The notes under the pieces: model-generated
Told to the model about the DNA's origin: nothing
Seen by the model: the letters and a program-made list of their open reading frames with translations, nothing else
The model's database searches: none
Assembly: GCA_949825045.1 (NCBI GenBank)
Contig: OX463809.1
Span: forward strand, 833,501 to 897,500
Direction of reading: 5' to 3'
DNA from: Argyresthia goedartella
Lineage: Eukaryota; Arthropoda; Insecta; Lepidoptera; Argyresthiidae
Length of the DNA: 64,000 nt
Translations under genes and position numbers: made by a program
Part shown: positions 8,616-19,081 of the stretch, one piece after another
Numbering within the stretch: position 1 is the stretch's first letter
How the letters are laid out: each line of letters opens with the position of its first letter

Positions 8616-11600
8616 ATGGGCGAACAAGTCAATAATATAAATGAATGCTTTAATTGTCCTGATATCAACGCATATTACAGTATAATATCACAGCCAAATA
8701 GTAATTATATTCATGTTAACATACGTTCAACAATAAAAAACTTCCCTAAATTGCTACAAACCATCCACAATAGTATTCATCCAATAGACATAATAGCAGT
8801 CACTGAGGTCAATATATCACAAGAAATATGTAAATTGTTTAGTATTGATGGCTATACGATGCACCCACAGTTACGTAATTCGCGAAAAGGCGGAGGCATA
8901 GTAATATATGTAAAACAAAACCTAAAATTTACACCTCTAATGACAAAAACTATTTATTTTGAATGTATTTCCGGAATCCTTAAGACGGAATCTAACCACA
9001 CCATAGCTGTTTGTGCAATATATAGACCACCAAGATTGAACAAATCTAGTTTCATCACTGAGTTTAACCAAATCATTCGTAACACTCTTCACCAAAATAA
9101 TGTAATAATGTAAATAATGTAAATGTCGGAGACATGAATATTGACCTCAGAACCCCCACATCAGCCAGAGACGAGTATTTAAACATGTTAGCCGGGTGTG
9201 GGTTAGCGAGCGGAATTAGCCACTACACACGTATTGAGAAAAGAAAAAATACCATAACTAGGTCATGCATTGACCATATATTAATTCGCGCTCCCTCGTT
9301 TGACCCACAAACGGCGGCTATCGGTACGGTACTAGCGGACCATCGAGTCACAGCGCTCACTCTCACGGGCGGCAGCAGTGCAGCCAACTCGCGAGACATA
9401 CCTCGAAAACAGGTATCGATACACAATCACAAGATACTCACTCAGGAACTTGAAAACATCGACTGGAATTATACAAATACCATGAAATGCCCGCATGAGA
9501 TTTACTCTTATATTAAATCTAATTTTTCCAATGCCTACCAAAAATCGCTTAAAACAATCAAAGCTACAAAATAACCAACCGCAATGTACCATGGATAACT
9601 AAAAATTTAACAAAGTTATGTGAACGAAGAGACTCACTATTTACCAACTGGAAAAAGGACACAACTGATTCCGTAACACGTCTACAATACACCCAACTAC
9701 GAAATAAATGTAATAAAGTGCTAGAACTTGCAAGAAATAACTACTATCAAGACGAAATTAAACAAAACACCGGTGACATAAGAAAAATCTGGCAAATAAT
9801 TAACTCAATCAGTGGTAGAAAACAAAAATCCATAGACCAAGTTATTCTGAACGCATTCAATGATAATATTATTAATTCGACTCAAGATATCAGTAACTTT
9901 TTTGTCAATGAATTTAGCAATTCGGTTAAAAAACTAATTCCTAAGTGTCAAACCAAATTACTGAATGATAACTCACACCAAACACACACACAAGTTAGTT
10001 TAAGGTTCCAAAAAGCAACCAGCCGCAACATTTTGAAAATTATTAATAACCTCAATATTCATAAAGCCCCTGGCCTAGACGGAATAAGAACGCTAGATCT
10101 AAAAAGAATAGGTGATAAAGTTTGTACTGCATTATCCAACCTTATCAACACAAGTATTTTAACGGGCTCATATCCAAATCAGCTGAAGGATGGCTGTATC
10201 AGGCCGGTATACAAGAAGGGAAGCCATAAGGACCCCACTAGCTATCGTCCAATCACATTGTTGTCGTCAATCGATAAGATAGTTGAGAAGTACATATGCC
10301 AGCAAATACATTCATTCTATAGCGACAACAAAGTGATTAACAGTACACAGTATGGCTTCCAGCCGGGAAAAAGCACTACTTCCTTACTGTCCAAATTCAC
10401 CGACGACATCAACCAGCGACTAGATAATAGGACACACGTACTAGCACTGTTCATTGACTTTTCTCGTGCCTTTGATACACTTAAACATGATGAGTTAGTG
10501 AACAGGCTCGACGCTAGTGGTATAAGGGGTCCTCTGTTGAAGTGGTGTTCAGACTACTTGCGCAACCGTCATATACGGGTCAAAATTGACAACTCCCTTA
10601 GCGACCCACTCCTGGTAACCGAAGGCACTGCCCAGGGTTCCGTACTCGGCCCACTTCACTTCCTGGCCTACGTAAATGACATGCCCAACATCACCTCACA
10701 CAGCACATCATACCAATTTGCCGACGACACATGCCTCATAGTCTCTCATAGCGATATTAATATCGCTATGAGAGACCTACAAGCGGACTTTGACATCCTG
10801 AGTCGATGGTGCCATAACGTTGGCCTTGTTTTGAATGCTCAAAAAACTAAAGTAATTCACATAAGATCACCATACCTCAAAGGCCAACCGAAAAATCACC
10901 TGATCGCCCACTCGCACAGTTGCCAACATAGCGGAACTACTATCGCGGGAGCCGGGTGCACGTGTGAACAAATACAATGGGTTGACTCACACGTCTACCT
11001 GGGTCTCGTGATAGACAAACACTTTAACTGGGGAGAACACATTGACAGAGTATGCAAAAAACTACGCGCGTTCCTGGCAACGATGTTAATAAAGAACCGA
11101 ATACCATTCTCAACCAGGATACTATTATATAACGCTCTTGCAGAGTCAATAGTGTCATATGGACTGTCTAGTTATGGACGCACTTTTAATACATACTTAG
11201 ACAATATATATAAACTACAATTAAAAATTCTAAAACTAATAGTATCACCACAAACAAAATTAAACTACTCGGCTGATTATAATGGTTTATTCAATCACTG
11301 CAACATGTTACCAATCCACACTAAAGTTAAATATAATATAATCAAAGAACAATATGCTGACATCCATACACTCAAAACTGTCTCCCATTCACATAGCATC
11401 CAGACTCGCAAGGTGACAAATAACGAACTAGTGACGGTTAGAGCACGAAATTACTATGGTGAGCGAACTACTCAATTTATCATACCACGACTGATGAACA
11501 GCCTGCCTACCGAACTTAAAGCATCATTCACCCCTAATACACTAAAATTCAAATTAAAAAAATTCTTCATTATTACTGCAGCCTCGGAACAACACCACTC

Positions 11601-11655
11601 ATCAACACCATCCATTCCATCTGTTCGATCCGGTCCCAAAGTTACTCGTCTCTGA
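8616..11655 (+). pseudogene. LINE ORF2: APE endonuclease and reverse transcriptase
   Basis: Three successive frames make up one ORF2. The endonuclease runs 8616-9113 ('AVTEVNIS', 'AVCAIYRPP') and 9134-9574 ('GDMNIDLRTP', 'SCIDHILI', 'LADHRVTAL'). The RT lies in the frame from about 9573 to 11655, with 'HKAPGLDGIRTLDLKRI', 'ALFIDFSRAFDTLKHD', 'GTAQGSVLGPL' and the catalytic 'FADDTCLIV'. The first break coincides with a small AATAATGTA-type duplication at 9103-9122, the second with an indel near 9570. No RNase H domain is seen. The clade is CR1/Jockey group; a finer assignment needs a tree. Confidence 0.85.
10741..10776. repeat. 36-bp perfect palindrome inside RT coding sequence
   Basis: Arms 10741-10758 and 10759-10776 are exact reverse complements with no spacer. 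The palindrome lies a few codons after the FADD catalytic motif and keeps the reading frame. Confidence 0.95.
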
Positions 11656-11948
11656 CTTTTGATGGATAGATGGATAAATAAACTTATTCACTGTTTTAAT
11701 ATATTATACACAAATACAAACAACTTATTATATAAATACAAACAACTTGGGTATTTCGAATGTAACGTAACTGCACGATACATTACGAAATGCCCATGTA
11801 CCCATGTAGAATGTAAAAAAATATTTAATAATTAATGATTGTACCCTGTTCGCACGAATTCCAGCATCACGCACAAACCTCCGTGGTTTATGTGACAATT
11901 AAGATGTTTTTCTCAATTTGGTAAATAAATAAAAAAAAAACAAAAAAA

Positions 11949-12353
11949 CAAAGCGCGGCATCTCTTCAGTCTCAGGTCCATTAAACGAGCGTCCAAACGA
12001 TGTCCTGTTTTTCTTCGATATGCCCTAAGCCCTAAGTCTTCATTTAACACCCTTTTCACCGTGGTCCTGCTTAACCCCATCTGAAGGGTCAACAGTTTCT
12101 GCTTACGTATGGGATTTCTTTGAATTCGCGCCTTCACAGCTTTTATCACTGCTGGAGTCCTAACAGAGCGAGGGCGACCACTTCTTGACCTGTCATCTAC
12201 ACTAGAGTCTTCATTGTATCGTTTTATGGTACGATAAACGAATCTTTTGGTTATATTCAAATTTTTCAGTATGTCGAAAATCTGAATTGGCGCGTAACCG
12301 CAACGATGCAACGCAATAACTGCGACACGGTCTTCTTTAAGTGTCCACTCCAT
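11949..12353 (-). pseudogene. maT transposase, N-terminal part
   Basis: Begins with ATG at 12353 and encodes the paired helix-turn-helix DNA-binding region: 'WTLKEDRVAVIALHRCGYAP', 'KRFVYRTIKRYNEDSS', 'RSGRPRSVRTPAVIKAV', 'IRKQKLLTLQMGLSRTTV' and 'YRRKTGHRLDARLMDLRL'. This half would bind the terminal inverted repeats. It runs straight into the LINE A-tail at 11948; the downstream half is at 6857-7488. Confidence 0.87.
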
Positions 12354-12502
12354 ATTTAAAAATGAGGAAAATTCTAAAAAGTACACATTTTTATTTTCAT
12401 GAAAAATTCTCAATTCGAATTCAATAAACTTTTTTGTGGCCAGCGTTCTAAATTCAAAAGTTTTTATTGTGTGACAGAACTTATGACCTGACTGTGTATA
12501 TA

Positions 12503-12566
12503 GGTACATTATATTTACGAAAATAAATTTACTAGCTACAGTTAGTATATCGATTTCTTTAAGTCA
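12503..12566 (-). pseudogene. LINE family A fragment (right of maT insertion)
   Basis: The sequence matches the family A copy at 24555-24620 (TTTACGAAAATAAATTTACTAGCTACAG region) and continues the coding sequence broken at 6725. It ends at 12566, where unrelated repeat sequence begins, so the LINE copy is 5' truncated. Confidence 0.75.
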
Positions 12567-12790
12567 TTGTTGTTGCAAAAATCACAGAAAAGTTTGCTGA
12601 CGAGGAGCGGCTAGCGCGCGACGCGACTGCCAGCCAAGCGAGCGGCTTAACATAACAAGAGTATTAATAAGTTTCTCTATGATAACAAGGTACTCTGTTT
12701 ACATAACTGAATTCCCGCCCGTCGGGTTGGCCGTTCTTACGTACCAAAACTGTACAGTGAGACCCCCTGCCGCTACCCAGAGCCGCCACA
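12567..12790. repeat. Dispersed repeat also present at 60596-60730
   Basis: Two blocks are shared with 60596-60730: AGTCATTGTTGTTG..AAA.ATCACAGAAAAGTT..GAGGAGCGGC, and GTCGGGTTGGCCG.TC followed by AAACTGT.AGTGA.ACCCCC. The copy here has an extra GC-rich insert of about 70 bp. At 60.6 kb the repeat lies just upstream of a Merlin transposase remnant, so it may be part of a Merlin-related element. Confidence 0.6.
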
Positions 12791-13246
12791 AGAAAATACA
12801 TTTCGGTGAGCATGACCATAAACTGTGGTTTCTTAGTAACAGACTTATATTCTACGTTAAAACTAATAAAACTCAAAACTCAAAACTCAAAACTCAAAAC
12901 GTTTATTCTGTAAATAGGCCACAAGGGCACTTTCACATGTCATTTCATTTCATTTTTTACAGAACATTTGGTATTATTATTTGTATCATATTATCAGAAA
13001 AAAAGTACTTAATTATTGTTTCTGAGAGATGTAAAAATTCTCAAATGTCATAATAAAATAATTAAAATATAAATAACAGAGATGTATAGTCTCTTTAGTG
13101 AATAATACAATGATGATAGGAGATGTAAATGGTCCCCACAGTCAAGAGTTGTATAATTAAATTAATCTTTGGAGGTGTAAAAGGCCTCCAAGTGTCCAGT
13201 AAAAGAAACTCTGGCAGTGAGGATGCTCACAATTAATTAGAACAAT

Positions 13247-16183
13247 TCAGTCCCAAGCATTTTTATCGTCTATGTACTCTTTAATACTGTAGTAAGCTTT
13301 AGAAATAAGCCTTTGCTTGATGTATTTCTTGAACTTATTAATTGATAGATCTGTCAAAGTGCTTGGGAGTTTATTGTAAAATCTTACACAATTACCCTTG
13401 AACGAGTTTTTTATTTTATGGAGCCGAGTAGTGGGCACTGCAAGTTTGTCCTTGTTTCTAGTATTAAAGTTATGTATATCACAGTTTCTTCGAAAGTTAA
13501 CAATGTTCTTATGGACATACATAATATTCTCGTAAATATATTGACTATGGACTGTCAATATATTTACTTCTTTAAACTTATTTCTAAGAGAATCTCTATT
13601 ATTCATTTTATAAATCGCACGAACAGCCCGCTTCTGCAGCACAAAAATAGTATTTATGTCAGCAGCACTGCCCCAGAGCAGAATACCGTAGGACATAATA
13701 CTATGAAAATAACTAAAATAAACTAATCTGGCTGTTTTTAAATCTGTCAAGTGACGGATTTTCCTGAATGCAAAAGCTGCAGAGCTCAGTCTGTTCGATA
13801 GCTTATCAATATGTGGACCCCATTGGAGTTTGGAATCCAACGTTATACCTAGAAACACTGTGCTGGTTACCAATTCCAATTCCTCATTTTTAATTGTTAA
13901 ACATGTCTGATTATTTTTAACGTTAGTAGTAAGAAACTTAACACATTTAGTCTTTTTCTCATTTAATAGCAAATTATTAACATTAAACCAATTTACCACT
14001 CTTGATATGGTATTGTTCACGTGATCATCATTAGAGTGTTGGTTTCGCTTTGTTTTAAAAATAAGTGAGGTGTCATCAGCAAACAGTACCATAACATGAC
14101 AGTCCCTTCCTAGATAGGGTAAGTCGTTTATATAGATGAGGAATAGGAAGGGTCCCAATATTGAGCCCTGTGGCACGCCCAAAGAAACCAATGATCCTGG
14201 TGATCGTTCTCCGTTTACGTCTACCCTTTGTATTCTTCCGTTCAGATAAGATTTTAACAAATTCAATGACGTGTCTCTAACTCCATAATGATGTAATTTC
14301 CTGATCAATGTTTCATGACAAACGCAATCAAAAGCCTTAGATAAGTCACAAAAAATTCCTAGGGCATCTTGTGACTCTTCCCAGGCATCAAAAATACTTT
14401 CAATGAACTGAATTCCGGCATCTGTTGTTGAACGACCGCGAGTGAATCCAAACTGTTTGTTATGCATTAGCTTATTTGATTCAAAATGATGTAATAGCTG
14501 TGATAAGATTAATTTCTCAAAAATTTTACTAAAAGTTGGTAGTATTGATATAGGTCTGAAATTGGTGGGGTCTTGAGTACTACCTGCTTTGAAGAGGGGA
14601 ATTATCTTACTTTGTTTCATTAAATCAGGAAATTCACCGCAGTCTATACAATTGTTGAAAATGACCGCTAGGTCAGGTGCAATTAATTCGATCAGGGATT
14701 TAACGACGTGAACAGAGAGTCCCCAAAGATTCGTTTTCTTAACATTTATCAATTTAAATGCCTTTACGACATCTGAACTTGTGACGTGCTTAAAATTCAA
14801 GTATGAAGCACACTCTGAGACATTATCTTTTAATATTGCAACAGCAGACAAAGGTGACGAATTTAAATACTTAGTCGTGGAAGCCGGTGCATTAGTAAAA
14901 AACGATTCAAATTCAGTTGCAACTTCTAAGCTAGAACTCGTAAGCTGTCCATTGATTTTTAGTTCGTAATCGTGACTCGCTTTTTTACTACGACCGGCCT
15001 CCTCATTAATTATTTTCCAAGTCGTTTTTATAACATCGGAACTATTCTTAATTTTACTACTCAGAAAATTACGTTTAGCTGTATGACAGTCTAATTTAAA
15101 TTGTTTGGAGAACTGTTTGACTTGTTCTTTAAATTCGTCACTCATGTTGAACCGTCGTTCCTCATACAATGCATACAATGCTTGCCTGCGTTTATGCAAC
15201 TCTGCAGTAGCCCACGTACTAAAGTCGTTTGAACCACTAACCACAACCGATTTTGAAGTGAATATCGCGCTGTACTGTTTCATTAAGGTTTCAAAGAATA
15301 AGTTATACATTATATTAGGAGACTGTTCAGCAGCCAAAAACGGTAGTTCCTGGGCTAAAGAGTATCTCATTCTTTCTAACCGGTCAGCAGTTATTGGCAC
15401 AAACGAAATTTTCTTTTTAATGACAGGTTCTCTAATAGAATCAAATTGAAATAATTGACCTAAATGATCTGAATCCAATTCACTGATACCACTTTTACTG
15501 ATTGGTATAACATCAGTAAAAATGTTGTCAATGCATGTAGCACTAGTAGCAGTCACTCTTGTTGGCTCCATAAATAAATGGCTAAGCCTAAATGATGAGA
15601 AAAGATTTATCAATCTAACGCTGAGAGTAGTTCTTTCTAACAGATTAACATTAAAGTCACCACATATAATTAATCGTTTCGTACTGTGTGATGAAATAGT
15701 TAGGACGGATTCCATTATTTTCTCGAACATTTCAAAGTCGCTCAAGGGTGGCCTATAGACACATATAACGATGAACTGTTCTAATTCCACAGCTGCAAGT
15801 TCTATAGTTCGTTCAACAGATAAGGAAACAATGTCCTTACGTTCCTTGAATTTCATATGATTGTTTAGTATGATTAATGCCCCACCATGTATTGAATTAA
15901 GTCTGGTGAACGAACTACCAACCTGGTGATCTTTAAAGCTAAACATAATTTCATTAATAGTTAACCAGTGCTCTGTTATGCACAAAATGTCAATTTTATT
16001 ACAATTTAAAAATAACTCTATTTGTAGATCTTTGCCTCTAATACATTGAATATTCTGATGAACCAGGCTTATATACTTAGCATGTGAGCTTCCCTTATTC
16101 TTAGGGTTTTCTAATATACTAGAACATATGTTGCCAGAGCCTGGGTCCTCTGTTGTCTTATGAACTAATTTAAATGCATCCTG
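13247..16183 (-). CDS. LINE ORF2: endonuclease and reverse transcriptase, intact frame
   Basis: The frame is open from 16183 to 13247 without a stop. The endonuclease shows 'SLVHQNIQCIRGKDL', 'CITEHWLT', 'VICVYRPPL', 'ICGDFNVNLL' and 'ELDSDHLGQLF'. RT motifs are 'FRPISILPTFSKIFEK', 'GFTRGRSTTDAGIQF', 'GIFCDLSKAFDCVCHE', 'VPQGSILGPFLFLIYIN' and 'LFADDTSLIF'; the C-terminus is 'SYGILLWGS' to 'YSIKEYIDDKNAWD'. There is no ATG before the first endonuclease motif, and the frame overlaps the end of ORF1 by 19 nt in the -1 register, which suggests translation by -1 frameshifting from ORF1. Confidence 0.85.
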   Translation of the reverse strand, partial: QDAFKLVHKTTEDPGSGNICSSILENPKNKGSSHAKYISLVHQNIQCIRGKDLQIELFLNCNKIDILCITEHWLTINEIMFSFKDHQVGSSFTRLNSIHGGALIILNNHMKFKERKDIVSLSVERTIELAAVELEQFIVICVYRPPLSDFEMFEKIMESVLTISSHSTKRLIICGDFNVNLLERTTLSVRLINLFSSFRLSHLFMEPTRVTATSATCIDNIFTDVIPISKSGISELDSDHLGQLFQFDSIREPVIKKKISFVPITADRLERMRYSLAQELPFLAAEQSPNIMYNLFFETLMKQYSAIFTSKSVVVSGSNDFSTWATAELHKRRQALYALYEERRFNMSDEFKEQVKQFSKQFKLDCHTAKRNFLSSKIKNSSDVIKTTWKIINEEAGRSKKASHDYELKINGQLTSSSLEVATEFESFFTNAPASTTKYLNSSPLSAVAILKDNVSECASYLNFKHVTSSDVVKAFKLINVKKTNLWGLSVHVVKSLIELIAPDLAVIFNNCIDCGEFPDLMKQSKIIPLFKAGSTQDPTNFRPISILPTFSKIFEKLILSQLLHHFESNKLMHNKQFGFTRGRSTTDAGIQFIESIFDAWEESQDALGIFCDLSKAFDCVCHETLIRKLHHYGVRDTSLNLLKSYLNGRIQRVDVNGERSPGSLVSLGVPQGSILGPFLFLIYINDLPYLGRDCHVMVLFADDTSLIFKTKRNQHSNDDHVNNTISRVVNWFNVNNLLLNEKKTKCVKFLTTNVKNNQTCLTIKNEELELVTSTVFLGITLDSKLQWGPHIDKLSNRLSSAAFAFRKIRHLTDLKTARLVYFSYFHSIMSYGILLWGSAADINTIFVLQKRAVRAIYKMNNRDSLRNKFKEVNILTVHSQYIYENIMYVHKNIVNFRRNCDIHNFNTRNKDKLAVPTTRLHKIKNSFKGNCVRFYNKLPSTLTDLSINKFKKYIKQRLISKAYYSIKEYIDDKNAWD

Positions 16184-16704
16184 TTATTCTGGTCTGATAC
16201 CAGATTCATATTAGGCTGCTCAGTAAAAGCAGAGTTAGAAGCCAAATTTTTGGCTGTAATGTCATATAAATATAATAGTGACATAGCTATTTGTCGTTTA
16301 CAATAATTTGAAAGGTAAAATGTACCTTTAGTCATAGTAAAATAATTACTAACATAATTGTTAGTGTCAATAATATCAAACTTATTATTATATGTACATA
16401 AATTGTACATAGTTATATACATATTATGTCTATATACATTTTCATTTTGTGTCAATTGGTTGCAGTAGGGAAATGTGAACAATATAATTTTTTTCACACT
16501 AAGACCATTCAATGTTTCATAAAATTTTATTAAATTATTTTTGTTCACATCTCCCCTATTGCCCATGAAAATTATCAGTGTGGCACTGGCTGTGATAGTG
16601 CTGTCATTCAAAATTTGATTTATAATATTATCTACAGTGCTAAAAGGTGAGCAATTACTAATAACACTATGTCCCTTAGAGTATGAGTGGAGTGCTGAGC
16701 CCAT
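16165..16704 (-). pseudogene. LINE ORF1 fragment with SGNH-esterase-like domain
   Basis: 179 codons remain. Seen are 'ATLIIFMGNRGDVNKNNLIK', 'KKIILFTFPYC' and 'NKFDIIDTNNYVSNYF' then 'KGTFYLSNYCKRQIAMSLL'. The strand order fits the SGNH/GDSL-hydrolase fold found in ORF1 of some CR1-like LINEs, but the GDS block is disturbed at the 5' end and no catalytic triad is assured. The related ORF1 at 51594-52082 keeps an upstream 'RILLLSDEMGKGL' block. The 5' part is lost at the truncation point near 16740. Confidence 0.55.
16168..16174 (-). promoter_or_regulatory. Candidate -1 frameshift heptamer (T TTA AAT)
   Basis: ORF1 ends CAT TTA AAT TAG. The heptamer T_TTA_AAT fits X_XXY_YYZ exactly in the ORF1 frame, one codon before the stop. 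The -1 frame is the ORF2 frame, which has no ATG before its first endonuclease motif. A 3' stimulatory structure was not tested. Confidence 0.55.
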
Positions 16705-16740
16705 GCCACTTCCAATCTAAATGGTTATGAGTCACCCTAC

Positions 16741-17264
16741 ATAGCACTTTTGCACACTTTGCACACATATATTATCAGACGTAAAAGCGTATACAGTTCC
16801 CCATAAATGAACCATTAACCTTCTGCAACCGAAATCTAGGTATATTCAGTTTATTTTTATTTCAAGTGTTGAAATTATGCACATCGCAATTTTTGACAAT
16901 ATGTTAATATTTTTCCGGTCTGTAAAAACCAAATCTGACGTAGCAGATGCACAAATCAAGATTTATTAGAATGTTTATTAAGTGATTTATGAGAATCAAT
17001 TGTAAAATAATCCGATCATTGTTTAGTTTCGCAATGATAATCACTTAACTGTGAAAATCTGGAAATTTTCTTCAAAAACACACTAAATCAATAAATAAAT
17101 AACGGTAAGTCTTCGCCGTATATATGTTTGGCTCAAATAGTTCTAAATGGTCTGTACTAACTTCGACTTAAGTCTTTGCATCGATTTACCTGACACGGCA
17201 CATAAATTGCTTCTGGCCCTATACTAGGATGCTTGTAAACCTTATGTTATGTATTATGCTATGT
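16741..17264. other. AT-rich stretch without recognised features
   Basis: No supported ORF, RNA gene or repeat boundary is seen. Confidence 0.3.
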
Positions 17265-17398
17265 TTTAAGAACCTTATCCCTGCATCTGTAATGGAACGC
17301 CCTGAAACCATATTGCTCACTATGGAACAGTCTGTTTAAATTAAAATAGGTCAATAACTGGCGTAAGACAATTTTTTGAAATATTTTACTTACACACT
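17265..17398 (-). pseudogene. Short LINE RT-domain remnant
   Basis: The minus strand encodes 'SKIFQKIVLRQLLTYFNLN' and 'LFHSEQYGF', then after a frameshift 'GRSITDAGIRFL'. This is the RT region preceding the catalytic core, as in the ORF2 at 13247-16183. Only about 130 bp remain. Confidence 0.6.
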
Positions 17399-17667
17399 GG
17401 ACGAAAGAGCACAAATATATGGGCTGGACTACACGGTTCGGTGTTTTGCCGCTACGGGGTGTGTGAATTGTATGGGATTACCGGATTACCCCTTCCCCCC
17501 TGATAAAAAGAACCGAAGAAAGACTAACTAAAATCACTACAAAAGTGTTACACATAGTTTAACCTAAAAAAACGTCAAATCCTATACATTGTCGTCTCTA
17601 AACAATCGTTGAAGTTCATTTTTTTGTGGTATGTATGACCATAATATGTTTGGGAGGGGTGGTTTTG

Positions 17668-18075
17668 CAGTGTCCCCACCTTAGGGTATTTTCCCCTAGA
17701 TTTAGGGGATTTTTGAAGGTTCAGGGGATTTTTTAGGGTATAAAAGTATTTAGGGGAATATTGAGGGTAAGAAAATATGTCGGGCATTTTTTTGAGAATG
17801 TTTTGTTTTTCAGTTTGCAAAAAATAATAATGCGTGACTGCGTGTATCCGAACGTAACTATTTGTGGTGATTTTAAGAAAAAAAACACTGAACAGTTGGA
17901 AGAAATGGAAACCCAAACAATGGACGCATTCCATGAAATAATATAGTGTGTAATTCTCTTTAATTTGTGTTATATTTTTAGAATAAATTATTATGGTTTT
18001 TTTTTTAAAAGTGCCTAATTTAGGGAAAATCACGAGGAGTCCGGGGAAAATCAAAACCAGAGGGTGGCAACACTG
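17668..18075. mobile_element. hAT-type non-autonomous element (MITE)
   Basis: The ends are inverted: CAGTGTCCCCACC on the left and CAGTGTTGCCACC on the reverse of the right, both followed within 15-20 bp by ATTTTCCCC. A GGTTTTG direct repeat (17661-17667 and 18076-18082) flanks it, close to the 8-bp duplication of hAT elements. No transposase is recognisable inside; a 61-codon + ORF at 17761-17946 has no known match. Confidence 0.65.
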
Positions 18076-19081
18076 GGTTTTGGTTAGAATGCCTAAATCC
18101 GCCACTGACCACACAGAAGATGACACACACACCTACAGTCTCCGCCGCTGCCGCCTAAAATGAATCACCATTGAATTATGTCACCGTTCAAATTATCAAA
18201 GCTAAGTTCAAATTGGCAAGAAGTCGTAGCCTATTTTTGGATAGATAGTTTGTATGGTTGATGTATGTGCTCTTAAAAGTCTATAGTACCTAGTTACTTG
18301 CTCGCTAATTTATAAACAGTAGTCCTACCACGCAAAAATTCCGATCCAATATGAAGAAAACAAATAGTTGCTCGAGTTACTTCTCTAAAATCAGAGAGAC
18401 TCGTCTCGTCTCGGATCCGCGCTCGGTAACGAGATTCGAGTGTGTGTGGATCGTAGTACATTTTTTTTATATTTACCGCGCTTGCGCAAATTGACAGAGA
18501 GGGCATGCGCATTGATTTTTGGCACATTAAATTAAAGAGGAGTCTAACTGTGACGACCACATCTTAGGTTCACGATCATTTGAGCTCATCTCTGATCTCA
18601 TTCAGTATTTTTTTGTTTTTGCATTTTATTTAGAACAAATCCATTAGAATATAGACATTTTTAAATAATCTAAATAAACTAGATGTACCTACTATATATC
18701 TTATTGGTAAGCACGCAACCATAATAAAACAAAATCTCGGATTAGACGTGTTGGTGAAAGCTCACACTAATTAATTTGTCTATGGATGGCGGACGCGAAT
18801 GTCACTGTCAGCTGAGCGCACTGTCGCACCTCGCACACACCTTTGCCTTTCTTTGTGCAATTTCCAATTTGTTTTTTGTGTGGACGTGTGAATAATTAGA
18901 GGCATCGACACAAAATGTGAATACGTGAAGGTCACCTAACCCGTTGCCAACTATTGCGAAGTCTGCGAATTCATAAGTAAGCTGTTTACATCGACTTGAG
19001 AACGCGTCTGCACTATTTACGTAACCCCGGCTCGGCGCTCCTGTTCCGGAAACGATCTGGTAATCCTCTGGATCCGCGACA
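18076..19081 (+). promoter_or_regulatory. 5' flank and probable leader of the P5CDH gene
   Basis: No coding sequence is supported. The last 300 bp turn GC-richer and contain no ORF larger than a few codons, as expected for a promoter plus 5' UTR. No TATA box or initiator can be fixed with confidence. A GTAAGC string at 18977 could be a leader-intron donor, but no matching acceptor was convincing. Confidence 0.35.

Larger units (their letters stand above)
7489..11948 (+). mobile_element. CR1-like LINE inserted in maT transposase
   Basis: A nearly full-length non-LTR retrotransposon with an 80-bp 5' leader, ORF1 (7571-8560), ORF2 (8616-11655) and a 3' UTR ending in an A-rich tail (about 11918-11948). 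The flanks rejoin into continuous maT coding sequence; the duplicated target is only about 3-5 bp (CAA). ORF1 has one stop and ORF2 at least two frameshifts, so it is inactive but not old. Confidence 0.87.
6728..12500 (-). mobile_element. maT (DD37D Tc1/mariner) transposon interrupted by a LINE
   Basis: Inverted ends at 6726-6758 and 12470-12502 match at 31 of 33 positions (core AGTCAGGTCATA..TTCTGTCACA) and are bounded by a TA duplication (6726-6727 and 12501-12502). The transposase is split: N-terminal part at 11949-12353, C-terminal part at 6857-7488, both minus. The 4.46-kb stretch between is a + strand LINE. Removing it leaves an element of about 1.3 kb, normal for maT. Confidence 0.88.
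12866..16740 (-). mobile_element. 5'-truncated LINE, minus strand
   Basis: The 3' end on this strand is a CAAAACT-type tandem tail (12866-12900 on +) preceded by a 350-bp 3' UTR. The body carries an intact ORF2 and the C-terminal part of ORF1; sequence similarity to element parts stops near 16740. ORF2 protein is related to family A but clearly a different family. Confidence 0.8.

Noticed and set aside
17575..18132. 185-codon minus-strand open frame
   Set aside because: It crosses both ends of the hAT-type MITE and has no known motif; a chance frame.
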